A program made the position numbers and the translations under genes. The notes beneath the pieces were generated by a model. The model saw nothing but the letters and a program-made list of their open reading frames with translations. It searched no databases and was not told the origin of the DNA. From Homalodisca vitripennis (Eukaryota; Arthropoda; Insecta; Hemiptera; Cicadellidae): a stretch of DNA of 64,000 nt. How positions within the stretch are numbered: position 1 is the first letter of the stretch; the number at the start of each line of letters is the position of its first letter. The stretch spans positions 25,799,501-25,863,500 of the forward strand of contig NC_060209.1 in the NCBI RefSeq assembly GCF_021130785.1, read 5' to 3'. Positions 36,785-48,669 of the stretch are shown here, piece by piece.

Positions 36785-37925
36785 TACTTGCTGCCGTTTA
36801 TATTACAATATGGAGAGGTGGTACATATTTATTCTTTCATTGACCTTGTATTTCTAAAACACTTAATCATAGAATGCAGTTAGAGATAATTTAAAAATTC
36901 AAAATAAATATTCAATTTGTTTATTACTTTTACAGTTATAAATAAATACAGTATACAGTTAGATTTGCAAGAAAATTAATGCAGTTTATTTGGGAATTAA
37001 TGAGATATTTTTTTTGAAAGTTCGCAGTTAGTACTCTCGTAGCTGTGAAATTAATTGTGTAATAAGACGATGAGCAGTAGAGGCGTAATTAGTTCAAAAG
37101 TGAAGTATCTTTAGATAATGTCTTTTATACCTGTATTGATTAATTGATTTTCCACATTGGTCGCAGACGGACTATAAAAAAGAAAAGGATAGTCTTAATG
37201 GTGTCCAGGTCTTTAACTGCCTTTAAACGGTGTTTTTCTAAAATATGGTCTGAACGCGGTGGAAATAAAATTCTTCTTTATCCAATACGAAGTTTTATTT
37301 ATATAATTTTAACTTCTGTGATCATAAACAATATTATATTATATAATCAAAATAGTTAAGTTCATAAGGAGCCAGTTCAGAATTCTATTTCCAAACTTCA
37401 ATTTCCTTTCTTGCAAATAAAGACGTTCTTTTTAAATTCTTAACAAGTTAATTGAAGCAGCATACAGTGGAATTAAACTCCTGAGATAACAGTACTTTGA
37501 TTTTCTAAAATAATTTTGGTTTCACAACTAACAATGCGACAATAAATCAAAGCCAGCATTATTGTTTTTCCGCGAAAATCAACGTTGAATTGCTATGGAG
37601 CGTAAACGCCAAAACGAGTAAGATCAGCTTCATTGCGCTGCGAAACGACAGAGAACGTTATGTACGGTGAACTGTCGGGAGCATCAAGATAAACCACTTT
37701 ATTCCGCTATTAAATGACGACTTTATATTGTTTCTTTATAACGGTACTATAAAGCTTCACAAGGTTAGTAAGCCCGTCTCCAGTAAAAATTTCACTTGAG
37801 ATGCAAAACTGATAGTTTCACAAAAATCTAGGTCAGTGATAGTGTAGTCAGTGGTTGTCTATTATTTGGCAGTAACAAAAAAAATCAGTTTAGTTTAAAA
37901 CACATAATTATAGATATATGAGAAA
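36785..37925. other. AT-rich sequence, nothing recognised
   Basis: No supported feature. The segment gcgctgcgaaacgacagaga near 37637 loosely echoes 11273. Confidence 0.4.
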
Positions 37926-37929
37926 AGCA

Positions 37930-38425
37930 GGAATTTCCTCGGACATTTGCCATCGTTAAGTGAAACAAAAAATCAGTAACACTACGTTTCCAGATTTGCA
38001 ATCTGATCTCTTCTTCAGGTATATAACTAACCTAACACATAATTATAAACTAGGTTAAAATAAACAAATCATACCAGCTGGTGTGACACGCCTATATCAG
38101 GAATCACAACCACCATGTTGTGTTTCAACTTCACTAACTCTAAAACATGCCCTTAAATAAATACTAAACACAACACTAATTATTAAAACTGAACTACAGA
38201 ATACAGGTCACAATACGTCTGCATTCTTCTGACGTGGAATACCACCTACCTCTGACCAGTGGCCATAGTAAATTGCAACCGTCACGGCAGGAAAAATATG
38301 ACGGCAATAGAAAGGAAGGGGACAGGAATGGAGGAAGGAGGAAGGACCGTGCTCGAAACGTGGTTTTACTGATTTTTTGTACACTTAACGATGGAAAATG
38401 TTCGGAAAAACCCTGTTTCCATCAC
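37930..38425. repeat. Inverted pair of hammerhead-like repeat fragments
   Basis: The left arm (37930-38020, minus) reads CTGAAGAAGAGATCAGATTG, GAAACGTAGTGTTACTGAT and ACGATGGCAAATGTCCG. The right arm (38345-38425, plus) reads CGAAACGTGGTTTTACTGAT, CACTTAACGATGGAAAATGT and TCGG. The arms are about 330 bp apart. The frame at 38234-38494 crosses the right arm and is not a gene I recognise. Confidence 0.5.
37980..38025 (-). ncRNA. Hammerhead-like motif
   Basis: CTGAAGA (38018-38012) and GAAACG (37990-37985) are both present. Between them the preferred hairpin is CAGATT/AATCTG, with one difference from the consensus closing stem inferred from the 1.86-kb copy. Stem I is not evident, so activity is uncertain. 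Confidence 0.35.
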
Positions 38426-38429
38426 AATC

Positions 38430-40145
38430 CTTACACCGTCAAAAATAAACTTTTACGAAGAATATATGAATGCTTATTTCATTTCCCTAATTAACATATT
38501 GGTTAACCTATCACTTAATGTTTTTGTATCACAACGGAAAATAAATAAAAGTATTTGAAATTGAATACAAAAGAGCAATACAGAAGACAAATATATTGTA
38601 TTATTACAATATGTGGGTAAACATTCCAGGTATATTTATAATAATTTCACATTACATTTCAGTTCTATTGTGACTGCGCTCGGTAAAAGTCTAATACGAC
38701 ATCACTTTATGTGAAAAAATGGTCAATATCTTCTATAAAGCTGCTATTTTAAAGTCCAGTGATGTTTTACAATTGCATGTTTTCTTATAAATAACAAATC
38801 AAGTAAAAAGCAATAAAGGAATTTGTTACTTATTGGTCTACAAAGTCTTTATAATCATTATTGCTGCAAACATCAACATGTAGTGTTTCATACAAAAACC
38901 ATGTAAACAGAAAGTATTGTTGGTAAGTAAACATTGCACAATACCAAAAACAAACTTTCAGGACAAGAGTATATTTTCATTCCTAAGCTAACTTGGTGTG
39001 AACGTTTGGGGAAATACCACTGTCATGTAATACTGCTGACAGTTATTTAATTATCTATGACAAGCCATTTACATGATTACATATTTATATTATGTACTAA
39101 CCAGGTATTATTATAGCCTTATTGCAGAACAACAAAGTACCATAATTTAGTGGAGGAGTCAAATGTCCAAATAAAATCAATATTAACAAAAATCAAGATA
39201 TTTTTATAACAATTTGAGATAAAGCTTTATGTTTTGCATTTTACAAATTTTCTATACACTTAGATCCTCGCAAAATATTTTTTAAATTAAATTTAAATAT
39301 AATAGTTTTGTTTTTAGAAAAGTAAATAAATTTTTTAATACTACTCATAAGTAATTAACTACTTTAAAAATCTTGGGTAAGGAACTAAACTATTGTAAGT
39401 AACTGATGTGAAAATGTTGAGCTTGCTGTTCTAAAAGATTTCAATAAATTTGCATTCAGGCTAAAAAAACTCACTTTTCGCCAATGAGTAAAAACGAAAA
39501 AATCAATATATTCATAGAAAAGTACAGGTATTAGGTACCAGTACTCTAGGAAAGCTCGTCTTCATCTTCCTATTCTTTATATAAATCCTCCAATATATTT
39601 TTGGAAAACAGATCTGACCTGTCGATTTTTCTCCACAAGTCGCGAGTCGCTTTGTCCGTTTTAGAACTCGGAGTCGGTCTAGATGTCTCTTAACTTCTAC
39701 TATGAAACGTCCAACTTGAAGCTCTATACAGAAGAGCTTAAAGTATACCTCATCACTTTTAATTTCCCTCATTGTAAGAAAGTATAACAGCTTCATACGT
39801 ACCAAATTTGTCAAACTGCCAAAAACTAGAAATGCCTTTAGATTCCATACCAAAATATCATTGTTTCAAACAAAACAAGAACAACTCTAATTGTTCTAAT
39901 TTATAATTTCAGCAGACTAGTCAAAATGGTAAAAAAGCAAAATACGATACAAGCGATTTTTTATTGCACGAAGGGGCATAGATGTCTCTATGTAAGCAGT
40001 TGTGAATTTTCTTCCACACTTTCAATTTTTATATATGCATTTAGATTTTGATATGTGTGTTTATCCCTCAACTAAAATCATAAATGTTAATTAATTACAG
40101 CAAATTTTCGATTTTTGTTCATTTTTGGATTTTTGAAAATTAGTT
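38430..40145. other. Sequence without recognised gene
   Basis: The longest frame is a 113-codon minus-strand frame at 39512-39853. It is basic, has no motif I recognise and no flanking context, so I do not call it. Confidence 0.5.
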
Positions 40146-40149
40146 TTCG

Positions 40150-40350
40150 TATCAATGTTTAAATAACACGCTCAGGAAAATACCATAAAATGACATGCAC
40201 CATTATGAAACTAAGGGTTCTTCGTGTAGGAATGGAGGTTAGTGCACAATTTCAAGTGTATAGTTAATTTTTTTTAAATCTTGCGGACAGACAGACAGAC
40301 AGTAATTAAATTTTTCAGCCCTGCGAGTGGTAGGCTTCGCTAAATCTTAG
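40150..40350 (-). repeat. Dispersed repeat, GGCTGAGCG family
   Basis: Contains cgctcagg, aaatgacatgcaccattat, cttgcggacagacagacaga and ggtaggcttcgctaaat, in reverse order relative to the plus-strand copies. Confidence 0.55.
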
Positions 40351-40685
40351 CTAATAAATGTAATAAATTGCTTTAATTATTACTGAGCCACTGTTAATTA
40401 AGTTACTTTTTACCGGCTTAATTTCCCACATATAACACATTTAGGTATATATAGATCCGGGTTAGAATCACGGTGGAGCAAATACTTTTTGTGATTTATT
40501 TATATATAAAATATTTTTTATTTTATTTTTTAATCTCCATAAATCTGCAAAACTAGCAAAATTTTTTACATTATAAATAAATAAATACTATCCGATAAGT
40601 TTAATTCAACAAATCTCGATGGATAATAAAGTAACAAGGAATCCATGTGAAGTTTGTAAGGTCCAGTTTCTGATTAAACCAGTGT

Positions 40686-40715
40686 ATTTCCAACAATAAT
40701 GTTATTGTTGGAAAT
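40686..40715. repeat. Perfect palindrome, 14-bp arms, 2-nt centre
   Basis: ATTTCCAACAATAA, TG, TTATTGTTGGAAAT. Confidence 0.9.
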
Positions 40716-41214
40716 GGCGATACAGCATGTTTTGATAACATTGGAGTGTTGTTCAAAATAATATTTTGTGTTTTGAAAATAAACGAAATTTTAAAGCAAT
40801 ATAAACAACCCTGCTTTTTTATATGTACATTCTAATTCCGAAATTTTTCGAATTTCTTATAATATAATTCTTATTTATTTCAATTAGTAATATAATTTGG
40901 CTCATTACTGATTTTCATAATTTTAAACTATATAGAACAAGGAAATTCTGCTTGTTTTCCTTTTTCATGTCTAATCATAAATTGCCGTTTGGGCCGTTTG
41001 GAGAATTGAAACATTTTGATTTGCATTTGTACAACACAAATATAATTCATAATGTTCGATTATATTCATTACAGTAAATAAGGCACAAAACAAAAACCAC
41101 ACAAACACACACACACAAATAAAAAAACTGGAAAATTGCAAAATTGAATAAATTTTTGATTGATATTATATTTTTCTCTTTCCACTTATTACAAGCTAAA
41201 TTGTTATTAGCGTT

Positions 41215-41370
41215 ACGATGTTCCTAATTGGCTGAGCGATAGCGAAGTCTATCACTGTAGGGGCTGAAAAGTGTTATTTCTGTCTGTATATCTGTTTTTA
41301 TATTCACAAGATTACTCGAATACGAACTGACGTATATACTTGAAATTGTGGAGCCTTAGCGAACATTTTG
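41215..41370 (+). repeat. Dispersed repeat, GGCTGAGCG family
   Basis: ttggctgagcgatagcgaag, tctatcactgtaggggctga, ttctgtctgtatatctg, then a stretch with cgaactgacgtatatacttg. Confidence 0.6.
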
Positions 41371-41374
41371 GCGT

Positions 41375-42065
41375 TGATATTATAGGTATCGAGAAAAGGG
41401 AAGTATAAAAAACCAGTGAAAAAAGCTATAGACTCGCACTTAAAATTCAACATCATCGAAGCCTGTTATGGTGTGTTAATATTACCTTGTATTAAGAAGA
41501 AAAGTCTATATCCACTTAAAGTAAAGATAATCCTAAAATAGTTAAATGTATAGATGTACAAATTCGTAGAGTATTTAAGTGATCGTATATTTATTTATGT
41601 AAATATTTGTAGTTGTGTTTTAAAACCAATACAGTTAAGTCACACCCCCCTTGTATAGTTAAATGTAGGTCGTTAAACTTATAACGTTTGTGTAATTTTT
41701 ATGATATTCAGCAATGCATAAATAAAGGACCACTTAGCAAGGCAGACAGATTCAGTTGAATTATATTTTTAAACGTCTCTTGGGAACATCTCTAAAATTA
41801 TAACATTGCCTTTACTCGGCTTTAGAGCAGTGTAATACATTTTACTGACATTCCCATTCCACGGTATTAGTATACGAAATACATATACAAATGCTACTTC
41901 TTGTTAAATACGTACGTATAAAATTGATATTATATGTTCACTGGTTTGATTTATTAAAAAGAAAGAATCTTTTATTATTCTGCCCTTACGTTGTTATAAA
42001 ACTAATGTGTGCATATACTACAAGAATAACAGTTTTTAGAGGATATTATCTCAAATATAATGAGA
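41375..42065. other. AT-rich sequence, nothing recognised
   Basis: No supported feature. Confidence 0.4.
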
Positions 42066-42070
42066 CTAAA

Positions 42071-42257
42071 ATTATTTAAATCGAATAATAAATAACTGAT
42101 TTAGAACAGACTTACTGTGACAACACAAGGCCCACTGTTATAGCTGCTGATTATTCAATTTTTTATTGTTGGCTATTCGCTGAGAACCATAAATGAGCCA
42201 TGTATTGTCACAGTAAATTGGCTCTAAATCAGTTATTTATTATTCGATTTAAATAAT
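42071..42257. repeat. Long hairpin / MITE-like inverted repeat, 53-bp arms
   Basis: The arms begin ATTATTTAAATCGAATAATA and continue AATAACTGATTTAGA...TACTGTGACAA. They differ at only a few positions and enclose about 81 bp. The total of 187 bp fits a MITE or foldback element. I could not define a target duplication. Confidence 0.75.
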
Positions 42258-42479
42258 GTTGGTGTCATTACATGTTTTATAATATCCTGTAAAAACTGTT
42301 ATATTTGTGGTTGTTGAGAAAAACGGTCTGGTTTTAAGATATTCAAAGTTTAAAGGTTTTAATGGCCGCCATTTTGAAAAATGTTAATATTTTTTTATTA
42401 ACTTATTTTGTTATGATAAGAATTTGAGCTAAATTTGGTATAATTTAATTTATTTGTTTTTAAGATATTAGTTTTGTAA

Positions 42480-42616
42480 TAAAAAAAACACATACAGACA
42501 GACAGATGGGAAACTAAGCATCGGAGACCAATGTTCATATGGTGAATCATGTTTTTCTTCATCTGAGCAATTATGTGGTATACCTTTGTCCACAGAGTTA
42601 CGGGGCACCCTGTATA
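42480..42616. repeat. Possible solo end of a TA-inserting DNA transposon
   Basis: The sequence gggcaccctgtatat at about 42602 resembles the GGACACCCTG-TA right ends of the two mariner-type elements in this window. It is preceded by cacatacagacagacagatg. No left end is found, so this is weak. Confidence 0.25.
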
Positions 42617-42619
42617 TAT

Positions 42620-44510
42620 GTTTATCCAGAATTGTAAATTCATAGTGTTACTGTTTTTAAACCTAATTTTATCAGTTCTGAGATTGTCTTATAAATGTTT
42701 AAGTTAAATTTATTAGAACAGTTTTTGGACTAAATTGTATTTTAGTTGTATGAGCATTTTACAAAACTAAACGATGGTTACGCTTTAATGCCGATTAGTG
42801 ACCTATTTGTCCGTACAGGTGTTTTAATAATGTAGGCCATAGAGTATCTTATTTGTGCTTAATTTATCTCAGTCTTCATGGGGTGACAAAATAAGAAACA
42901 CATCCACCTATAGGTATCAGGATACAATAACCGCACAGGCCTAATTGCATAGTACTCTGTTAAAAAAATAAAATAAATCAAGAATAAAATTTAAAAGTTG
43001 GAATTCTTTATAACTTCGCATTATTACAGTTAAAGGTCGCCTCATTTGAAGACAACTTTCTAATGCGTTCAAATCATAACCTGCATGAATGTAGGAGCGT
43101 CGTATGAAAAAAAAATTATATAATTTAAAAGTAACATTATGTTTATTTACATATTTTAATTATTTCAGCAATCCATACGTATTTCAGCATTGTTTTCGTA
43201 TTCATTGTTTAGTAAAGCATTAATGACAAATGTTTATGCTAAAGAGATGGGGCATATATTTTTATATTTATGTACTATTGGTAAAAACGCTTAAATAAAA
43301 TTTATAATGTATAAACTGGGTTATGTTTTGTATTACGTACGTAATTAACCCAACAATAAATTATACTAATCAATTGAATCTAACCTGCATTCACAAGGTA
43401 TTATTATTTATGAGTCCACGTTTAATTTCTGTGTTTATGTACGATTATTTACACATATGTAACTACAAAATATCGTTAATTTTCATTTCATATAAATATC
43501 CCAGAGTTTTTCATGTCAAACAGTTAAGAGAGAGGGACTAAATCAAGTTATTACATATTTTCATTAAATTGGTAAATTGAAGATTTAATATTGTATAGTA
43601 GATCGATGAAATATTGTGAGTTGAATTTATCCTTAAAACTAAGTGGAGTACCATTTAAACAAACAGGGCTCATAAATCTTCGTGGATGTTCCTCTAGAAT
43701 ATATCTTTATCCGGTCTTACAGCAATTAGGAATAAGACATTACAGTTTGAATTTGTAAAATGTTTTATACATATTACCTGTAAATTGTGACTAATACAAT
43801 AATTTTGCACTGCTTACTACAAAAAGATAGGGTTTCGGCCTGTATATTTGGTATGTTTAGTAAAAATTGATTATTGCATCATGATAATTGAAGTTGCTTT
43901 TAGTTTATTTTATCATGTGTTCTAAATAAGCACAAAAACCTCGATTTTGGGAAACGTGTGGGTCTAAATGTCAATTTATCAATTAAAAACACAGGATTTA
44001 TTTTAAAACTAAGCTTATAACATAATGCACATGTCTTTAATCTAATTATGACTTGAGGAAATTATAATAAGATTAAAAATTAAGTAAAATTATTTATTTT
44101 TATTACATTTTTTTAAAGAAGTTAAAAGAATCATGTTGCTTCCCAAAATATATACATTCATGTAAACACTGTAAAAAAATCACATGTTTATCTTCAGCAG
44201 ATTTTATTGGGGCATGATTACGAAATCACCTAAAGTTCCTGCTTTAATGCCTTTAATTTCACGAGGAACAACTAAAAACCCTGTTCTCATGTTTTCTGCA
44301 TTCACGGGATTTTTGTTAAAAACCTTTGAATGTTCAAAATTAGAAATTAATTGCACCACTTCAAAATAAAAGGAGTAGTTTAGTAAAAATCACTATGCAC
44401 ATTAAAAACATATGTTGAAAAATTTGTGATGTAGTTGTATATTTCACACTTTAAATAAGTACAAAAAAGTTATACAATTTACCAAGAACATTATTTTGAA
44501 ACTTAAGGCC
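42620..44510. other. AT-rich sequence, nothing recognised
   Basis: No supported gene, RNA or repeat. Confidence 0.5.
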
Positions 44511-44512
44511 CT

Positions 44513-44515
<3 letters not shown>

Positions 44516-44573
<58 letters not shown>
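44516..44573. repeat. (AT)n microsatellite
   Basis: About 29 AT units. Confidence 0.95.
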
Positions 44574-44576
<3 letters not shown>

Positions 44577-44579
44577 TAC

Positions 44580-45285
44580 TTTCCTATTGATTAATAATTT
44601 GCCAAATAAACGCTCATTCATTGCAATAAATCGATATCTTAGTAATTGAGAAGCAAAAGTACCTTTTATCTTTCTTAAGATCCAAAATGGCCAGAATGTG
44701 CACGAAAGGAATTCAGAAACCCAAGAAAGTAACATAAACAAATATTATAAGAAATATTTTTATCATCCCGAGTTTTTAAATACATTTAAATATTTGAATC
44801 GTGTCGGTACTATGTTACAGAAAAATTAATTTAACTCGAGAATCATATAGCACAAATGTATGTGAAGTCTTTCACGCAATAGATATGCATTACAAAGTAG
44901 TGACCTTATAATGTGACCTTATATGTGACCTTATAAATCTCCTTATAATGAATAGCCAGTACAACCCTGATAACAAAAAATACAATAAAATAAAAAGAAA
45001 AGTATACATCAGGAAAGATTTTAAGTAAAGATTTAGTTCTTGAATAATCTGTTAATTTATGAATTAATTTCATTAAAACTAAAGGCGAAATTAATTTCGA
45101 GTAGGAATATAATTGTAAAATTGTTGTATGACTTACATTAAACATAATAAAGGTAAAAAGATTTTTTAATAAATTAATATACCTGTAGTTCCATGTACAT
45201 GTTATGAAGTTCCCAAGTGGTATAAGTATTAAGTGCTATGGAGTTGATGGTGGTTGTAATGGATTCAGCGGTTTCCACGCTTTAT
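44580..45285. other. AT-rich sequence with short gaccttata repeats
   Basis: At 44900-44950 the word gtgaccttata occurs three times with a fourth partial copy. Otherwise nothing is seen. Confidence 0.5.
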
Positions 45286-45292
45286 TTTGATG

Positions 45293-45420
45293 GAGTGTAA
45301 TCTGGATTAAAGCTAAAACGCCGTTTACCAATGAAAAGCATCTGATTGAATACTTACGTGCGCATCATTTCCATATCATAATCGACCTGTGTTAAACGCA
45401 CGCCAGAAAAAAGCATTAAC
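45293..45420 (-). repeat. Dispersed repeat, partner of 30740-30895
   Basis: Inverse of the 30.7-kb repeat: aatctggattaaagctaaaa and cgccgtttaccaatgaaaag, then acgtgcgcatcatttcc. Confidence 0.65.
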
Positions 45421-45424
45421 GGAT

Positions 45425-47035
45425 TTTTTTACAAATTATGAATGAATGAAATGTTTTTCTCCATAAAATATCAATGATTTTTGTCAACATGAAAAACTCT
45501 CGGAACAGCAGAGGCTATTTGGAGCCCGTCTCGTATATAGAGAGGATGATTTTATGTTAATGATTTTAAATTCAACTTTCCTCCTGTTTTTCTTTTAAAG
45601 GTTCAGATAATGTAGTAGTTATAACGTTATAATAAATATAACTAAGTTCCTGCTATCCTTACATCAAATAATTGCTGTAGATTTAGTTCACAGCTTGTTT
45701 AATGCAGAAACAAGGAGCAACATTTGGCTGCTATAGGATTAAACTAACAGCTGGCTAGAACCAAGCTTAAAACCTGACTTATAATCTGTGTATGCTGTCA
45801 TATGTTTTGATTAAATACCGAACGTAATTTTACATTAGAGATTTTAAAGTTGTATGTGAATACAATTGTAATGGTTATTTTTAAGATTCTAGTCTGTTTA
45901 TTTATACTTAATATTTCCAGGAATAAAGTATAACATAAGTAATAATTTCTATAATAAGCATAAACTATCTACTAATAAGCATAATCTATAAATATTGGTT
46001 TTAGATCAACACTACATACTATAGATATTTCTGATCTCTTCAACGTCAGGTCCAGTAGTAGTGGACAAAAATAATATACTTCTGACAAATTATAATGGAG
46101 TGAATTTTGTAGCAAGTTTTATTCCTCCACAGTGTGTAATTTTTAATTTTTTAAGACCATAAATGAGTCCTTCCATGTTTCTAAATTATGTAAGAAATGG
46201 CTTTCTTTTTTTACCATATCCAACAATGCTTTTAGAAATTTAATTTTTTACGTCTGGTATAATCATAATTTCTAATTTACCTATATACAGTGTGAGTTTG
46301 GATAGTTGGAAAGTTTGGATACACTCTGTTTAGTTTTTTTACGGATAAACAAACCTTGGATGGAACTCGGGACACCTTTCTAGGAATAGAAATGAAAATT
46401 TTAGTCACTCTTACAAATTTGCCATTGGTTGAGATAGAAAGCTCTAGTTTCCACTGTTCTCCTTCTTTAATCAATATCTTTCACCACCAATAATTTTATA
46501 TTTTTGACCGAGCTCAAAAAAAAAAAAATTACCGACAAAATTCTCCTAACCATCAGAACTCTTAGATATCAGACTTCGGGATCTGGATCTATATTTAGCG
46601 TCAAACGCAATTTTACAGCGTTGACAAGTTTCTGGAATTTAACTGGAAGAACGCTCAATTTGATGACTAACTCCGGTGCTGGAAGTGGTTTGCAATTGGC
46701 GAGGAACAAAAGAGACTTGATTGTATGAATTGTTTGCAATTTTGAATGTGGCAGAATTGTGGTTTGAATGTTCCAAATCCTAGAATTAAAAATTACGTTT
46801 ACCATGCAATATTAAGTGTAACGAGCAAATAACCGATTTAATTTAATTTGATTTCATCTAAGGTTAATTAGGCTTTAAATATTCATCAAAAAAGGTTTCA
46901 TCAAACATTATGAAAAGTCTCATCTAGGAAGGGTTCTAGAGGTAAAGAGGATGATTGGTGGTTAGAATCGCTAAACTGAATGCACTATTTGCCCTTAATT
47001 GAAGTTAAATTGTTTGAGGAAAACTGATACCAATA
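45425..47035. other. Sequence without recognised gene
   Basis: Two neighbouring minus-strand frames (46569-46805 and 46277-46474) end near tatacagtgtgagtttgga. They could be part of an unknown element, but I recognise no motif. Confidence 0.4.
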
Positions 47036-47039
47036 TGCC

Positions 47040-47200
47040 AAACTACGTAGTTATGGCTTGATGAAGGTAATGTAATCCATCAGCAAATACAATTCAAACT
47101 TTCAAACACTAGTATTTAACTTGCGGGTCACATACTAAACTACAAACAACTTTGAGATGAACCACCACACATGTCAGGTTTGAATTAGCTTTCCATGATA
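47040..47200 (+). repeat. Solo diverged unit of the 36-kb satellite
   Basis: gatgaaggtaatgtaatcca, aatacaattcaaactttcaa, cactagtatttaacttgc and ctttgagatgaacc follow the order of the 138-bp unit at 36.2-36.8 kb. Confidence 0.75.
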
Positions 47201-47563
47201 CCAAATACATAGTTTCATTTACGCCACGACGCGACGCAACGTACAGATATTTGGGGACATAATTTTGCCTTTAATTTTTTACATTTACACGCAGTTTATG
47301 GTCTGATAAGGTTCCACATTACTCTAAGTCTAAATAAACGCGGTCTCTGAAAGCTTTTTTGTGAAGATTTTATTGAAGGTACAGTGTTGATTGAAACTTA
47401 TTAAGCTGAAGGTAGTCAATAAACTCTACGTAGAAAAATAATTAATGAAGTTTTCATTAATAGACAATTTTAAATGGTTCGGAATTCAGCATAATTTAGA
47501 ATCTTATATGCATGGTTTAAGTACGTTTGTTTTTTTCATTCTTTTTCTTTAATTAATGCTATA

Positions 47564-47720
47564 CAGGGTTTAAAAAGGTCCAGCACTGGCTTGGTAAATT
47601 CCGAACGATTACATGTCAAGCTATAAAACTTGGTACATCATTACTGCATTTATAAATCTACTTTTTGAAGTAAGATCACTCTGAGCACGAAGAAATCAAA
47701 TAAAACCTGCCATTTAGCGG
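47564..47720 (+). repeat. Solo end of a mariner-type element related to 24329-26243
   Basis: CAGGGTTTAAAAAGGTCCAG preceded by TA, then cactggcttggtaaattc, acttggtacatcattactgc and aatctactttttgaag. This follows the left arm at 24.33 kb block by block but is diverged. No matching right end was found downstream. Confidence 0.65.
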
Positions 47721-48179
47721 TGCATCGTTCTCTACTGCAGTTAAAAATTTGTACCACTCTGGTATCGATGCTAATAGGGTTAATCTGAAGAGTAATGCTA
47801 TAATGTGATGTTATTTCTTACACGTATTTTTTTTATAATTTTACAACTTGTGATGGATTTTAAACATCTTATGCATTGTAAATAGTATTTAAATACTGTT
47901 ACAAAATCAACCTTAACGAAGAAAGCTGTGCAAGCTTTTACTTACGGTATCCCAGACTGGTGGACTGCTTTGAAACTGTGATATGGCATTTTAACAGTAA
48001 CTTACGTAAAATCAGATAAATGCCTCAATGAACCATTCTTTTCCAGTCTACAGTCCCAAAGCAACAATTTAACAATGAAAATCCTTTTAAACGATTATTT
48101 TGGAAAGTTCCTTGAACTTTAATAAGGATTTCCCTCTTGAAGTGGAAGTAGGTAGGATTTCACCCTACGATGTATATAT

Positions 48180-48665
48180 TCCTGTACATTTTCTCCAACA
48201 GGGAAAGAGCTAAACTCAACTATGGCACTGGAAATTCTTACCCAAAATATATTTACAAAAATTTTAAATAGCCGATTTTTGGCCGAAGTAGATCTCTAAG
48301 AGTTAAATATGTTTATAGATTTCTGATTGAGACAATAAGGCAAACTCTGGCAACAACAAACTGTGGCACTGGAAATATCTTAGACCAGAATTACATGACA
48401 AGGGCTAGGAACAGTTTTGATCGAAACATAAACGTAAAAGTAACAAAGACCAAAGTAGGTTTCCGAGACCTATGTATTTGTATTTTTGATCGGATTAAAA
48501 GGCAGACTCACCTGTGGCGTTGGAAATGTTATCAATTCGAACCATAAATGCTCTTACACGTGCAAAAACATAACATAAGTCAGGTTAAAATCTGTTACTC
48601 TTAACCATGCACACTGAAATAATATGCACCTCATGTATGCCTACTTACGTTTTAAAAATGTCATA
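48180..48665 (+). repeat. Degenerate tandem repeat, about 135-bp unit, partner of 14862-15180
   Basis: Three loose units share tgtggc(a/g)(c/t)tggaaat and gaccgaagtagat-like blocks (near 48220, 48360 and 48510), ending with ttaaccatgcacactgaaat. The 14.9-kb copy carries about one unit. Confidence 0.5.
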
Positions 48666-48669
48666 GAAT

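Noticed and set aside
38234..38494. 86-codon plus-strand frame with two cysteines near the end
   Set aside because: It overlaps the hammerhead-like repeat fragment and has no known domain.
39512..39853. 113-codon minus-strand frame
   Set aside because: No motif, codon bias or neighbouring exon to support it; such a length can arise by chance in 64 kb.
46277..46805. Adjacent minus-strand frames that might be one broken protein
   Set aside because: No recognisable family; frames are separated by stops and no transposon ends could be paired.
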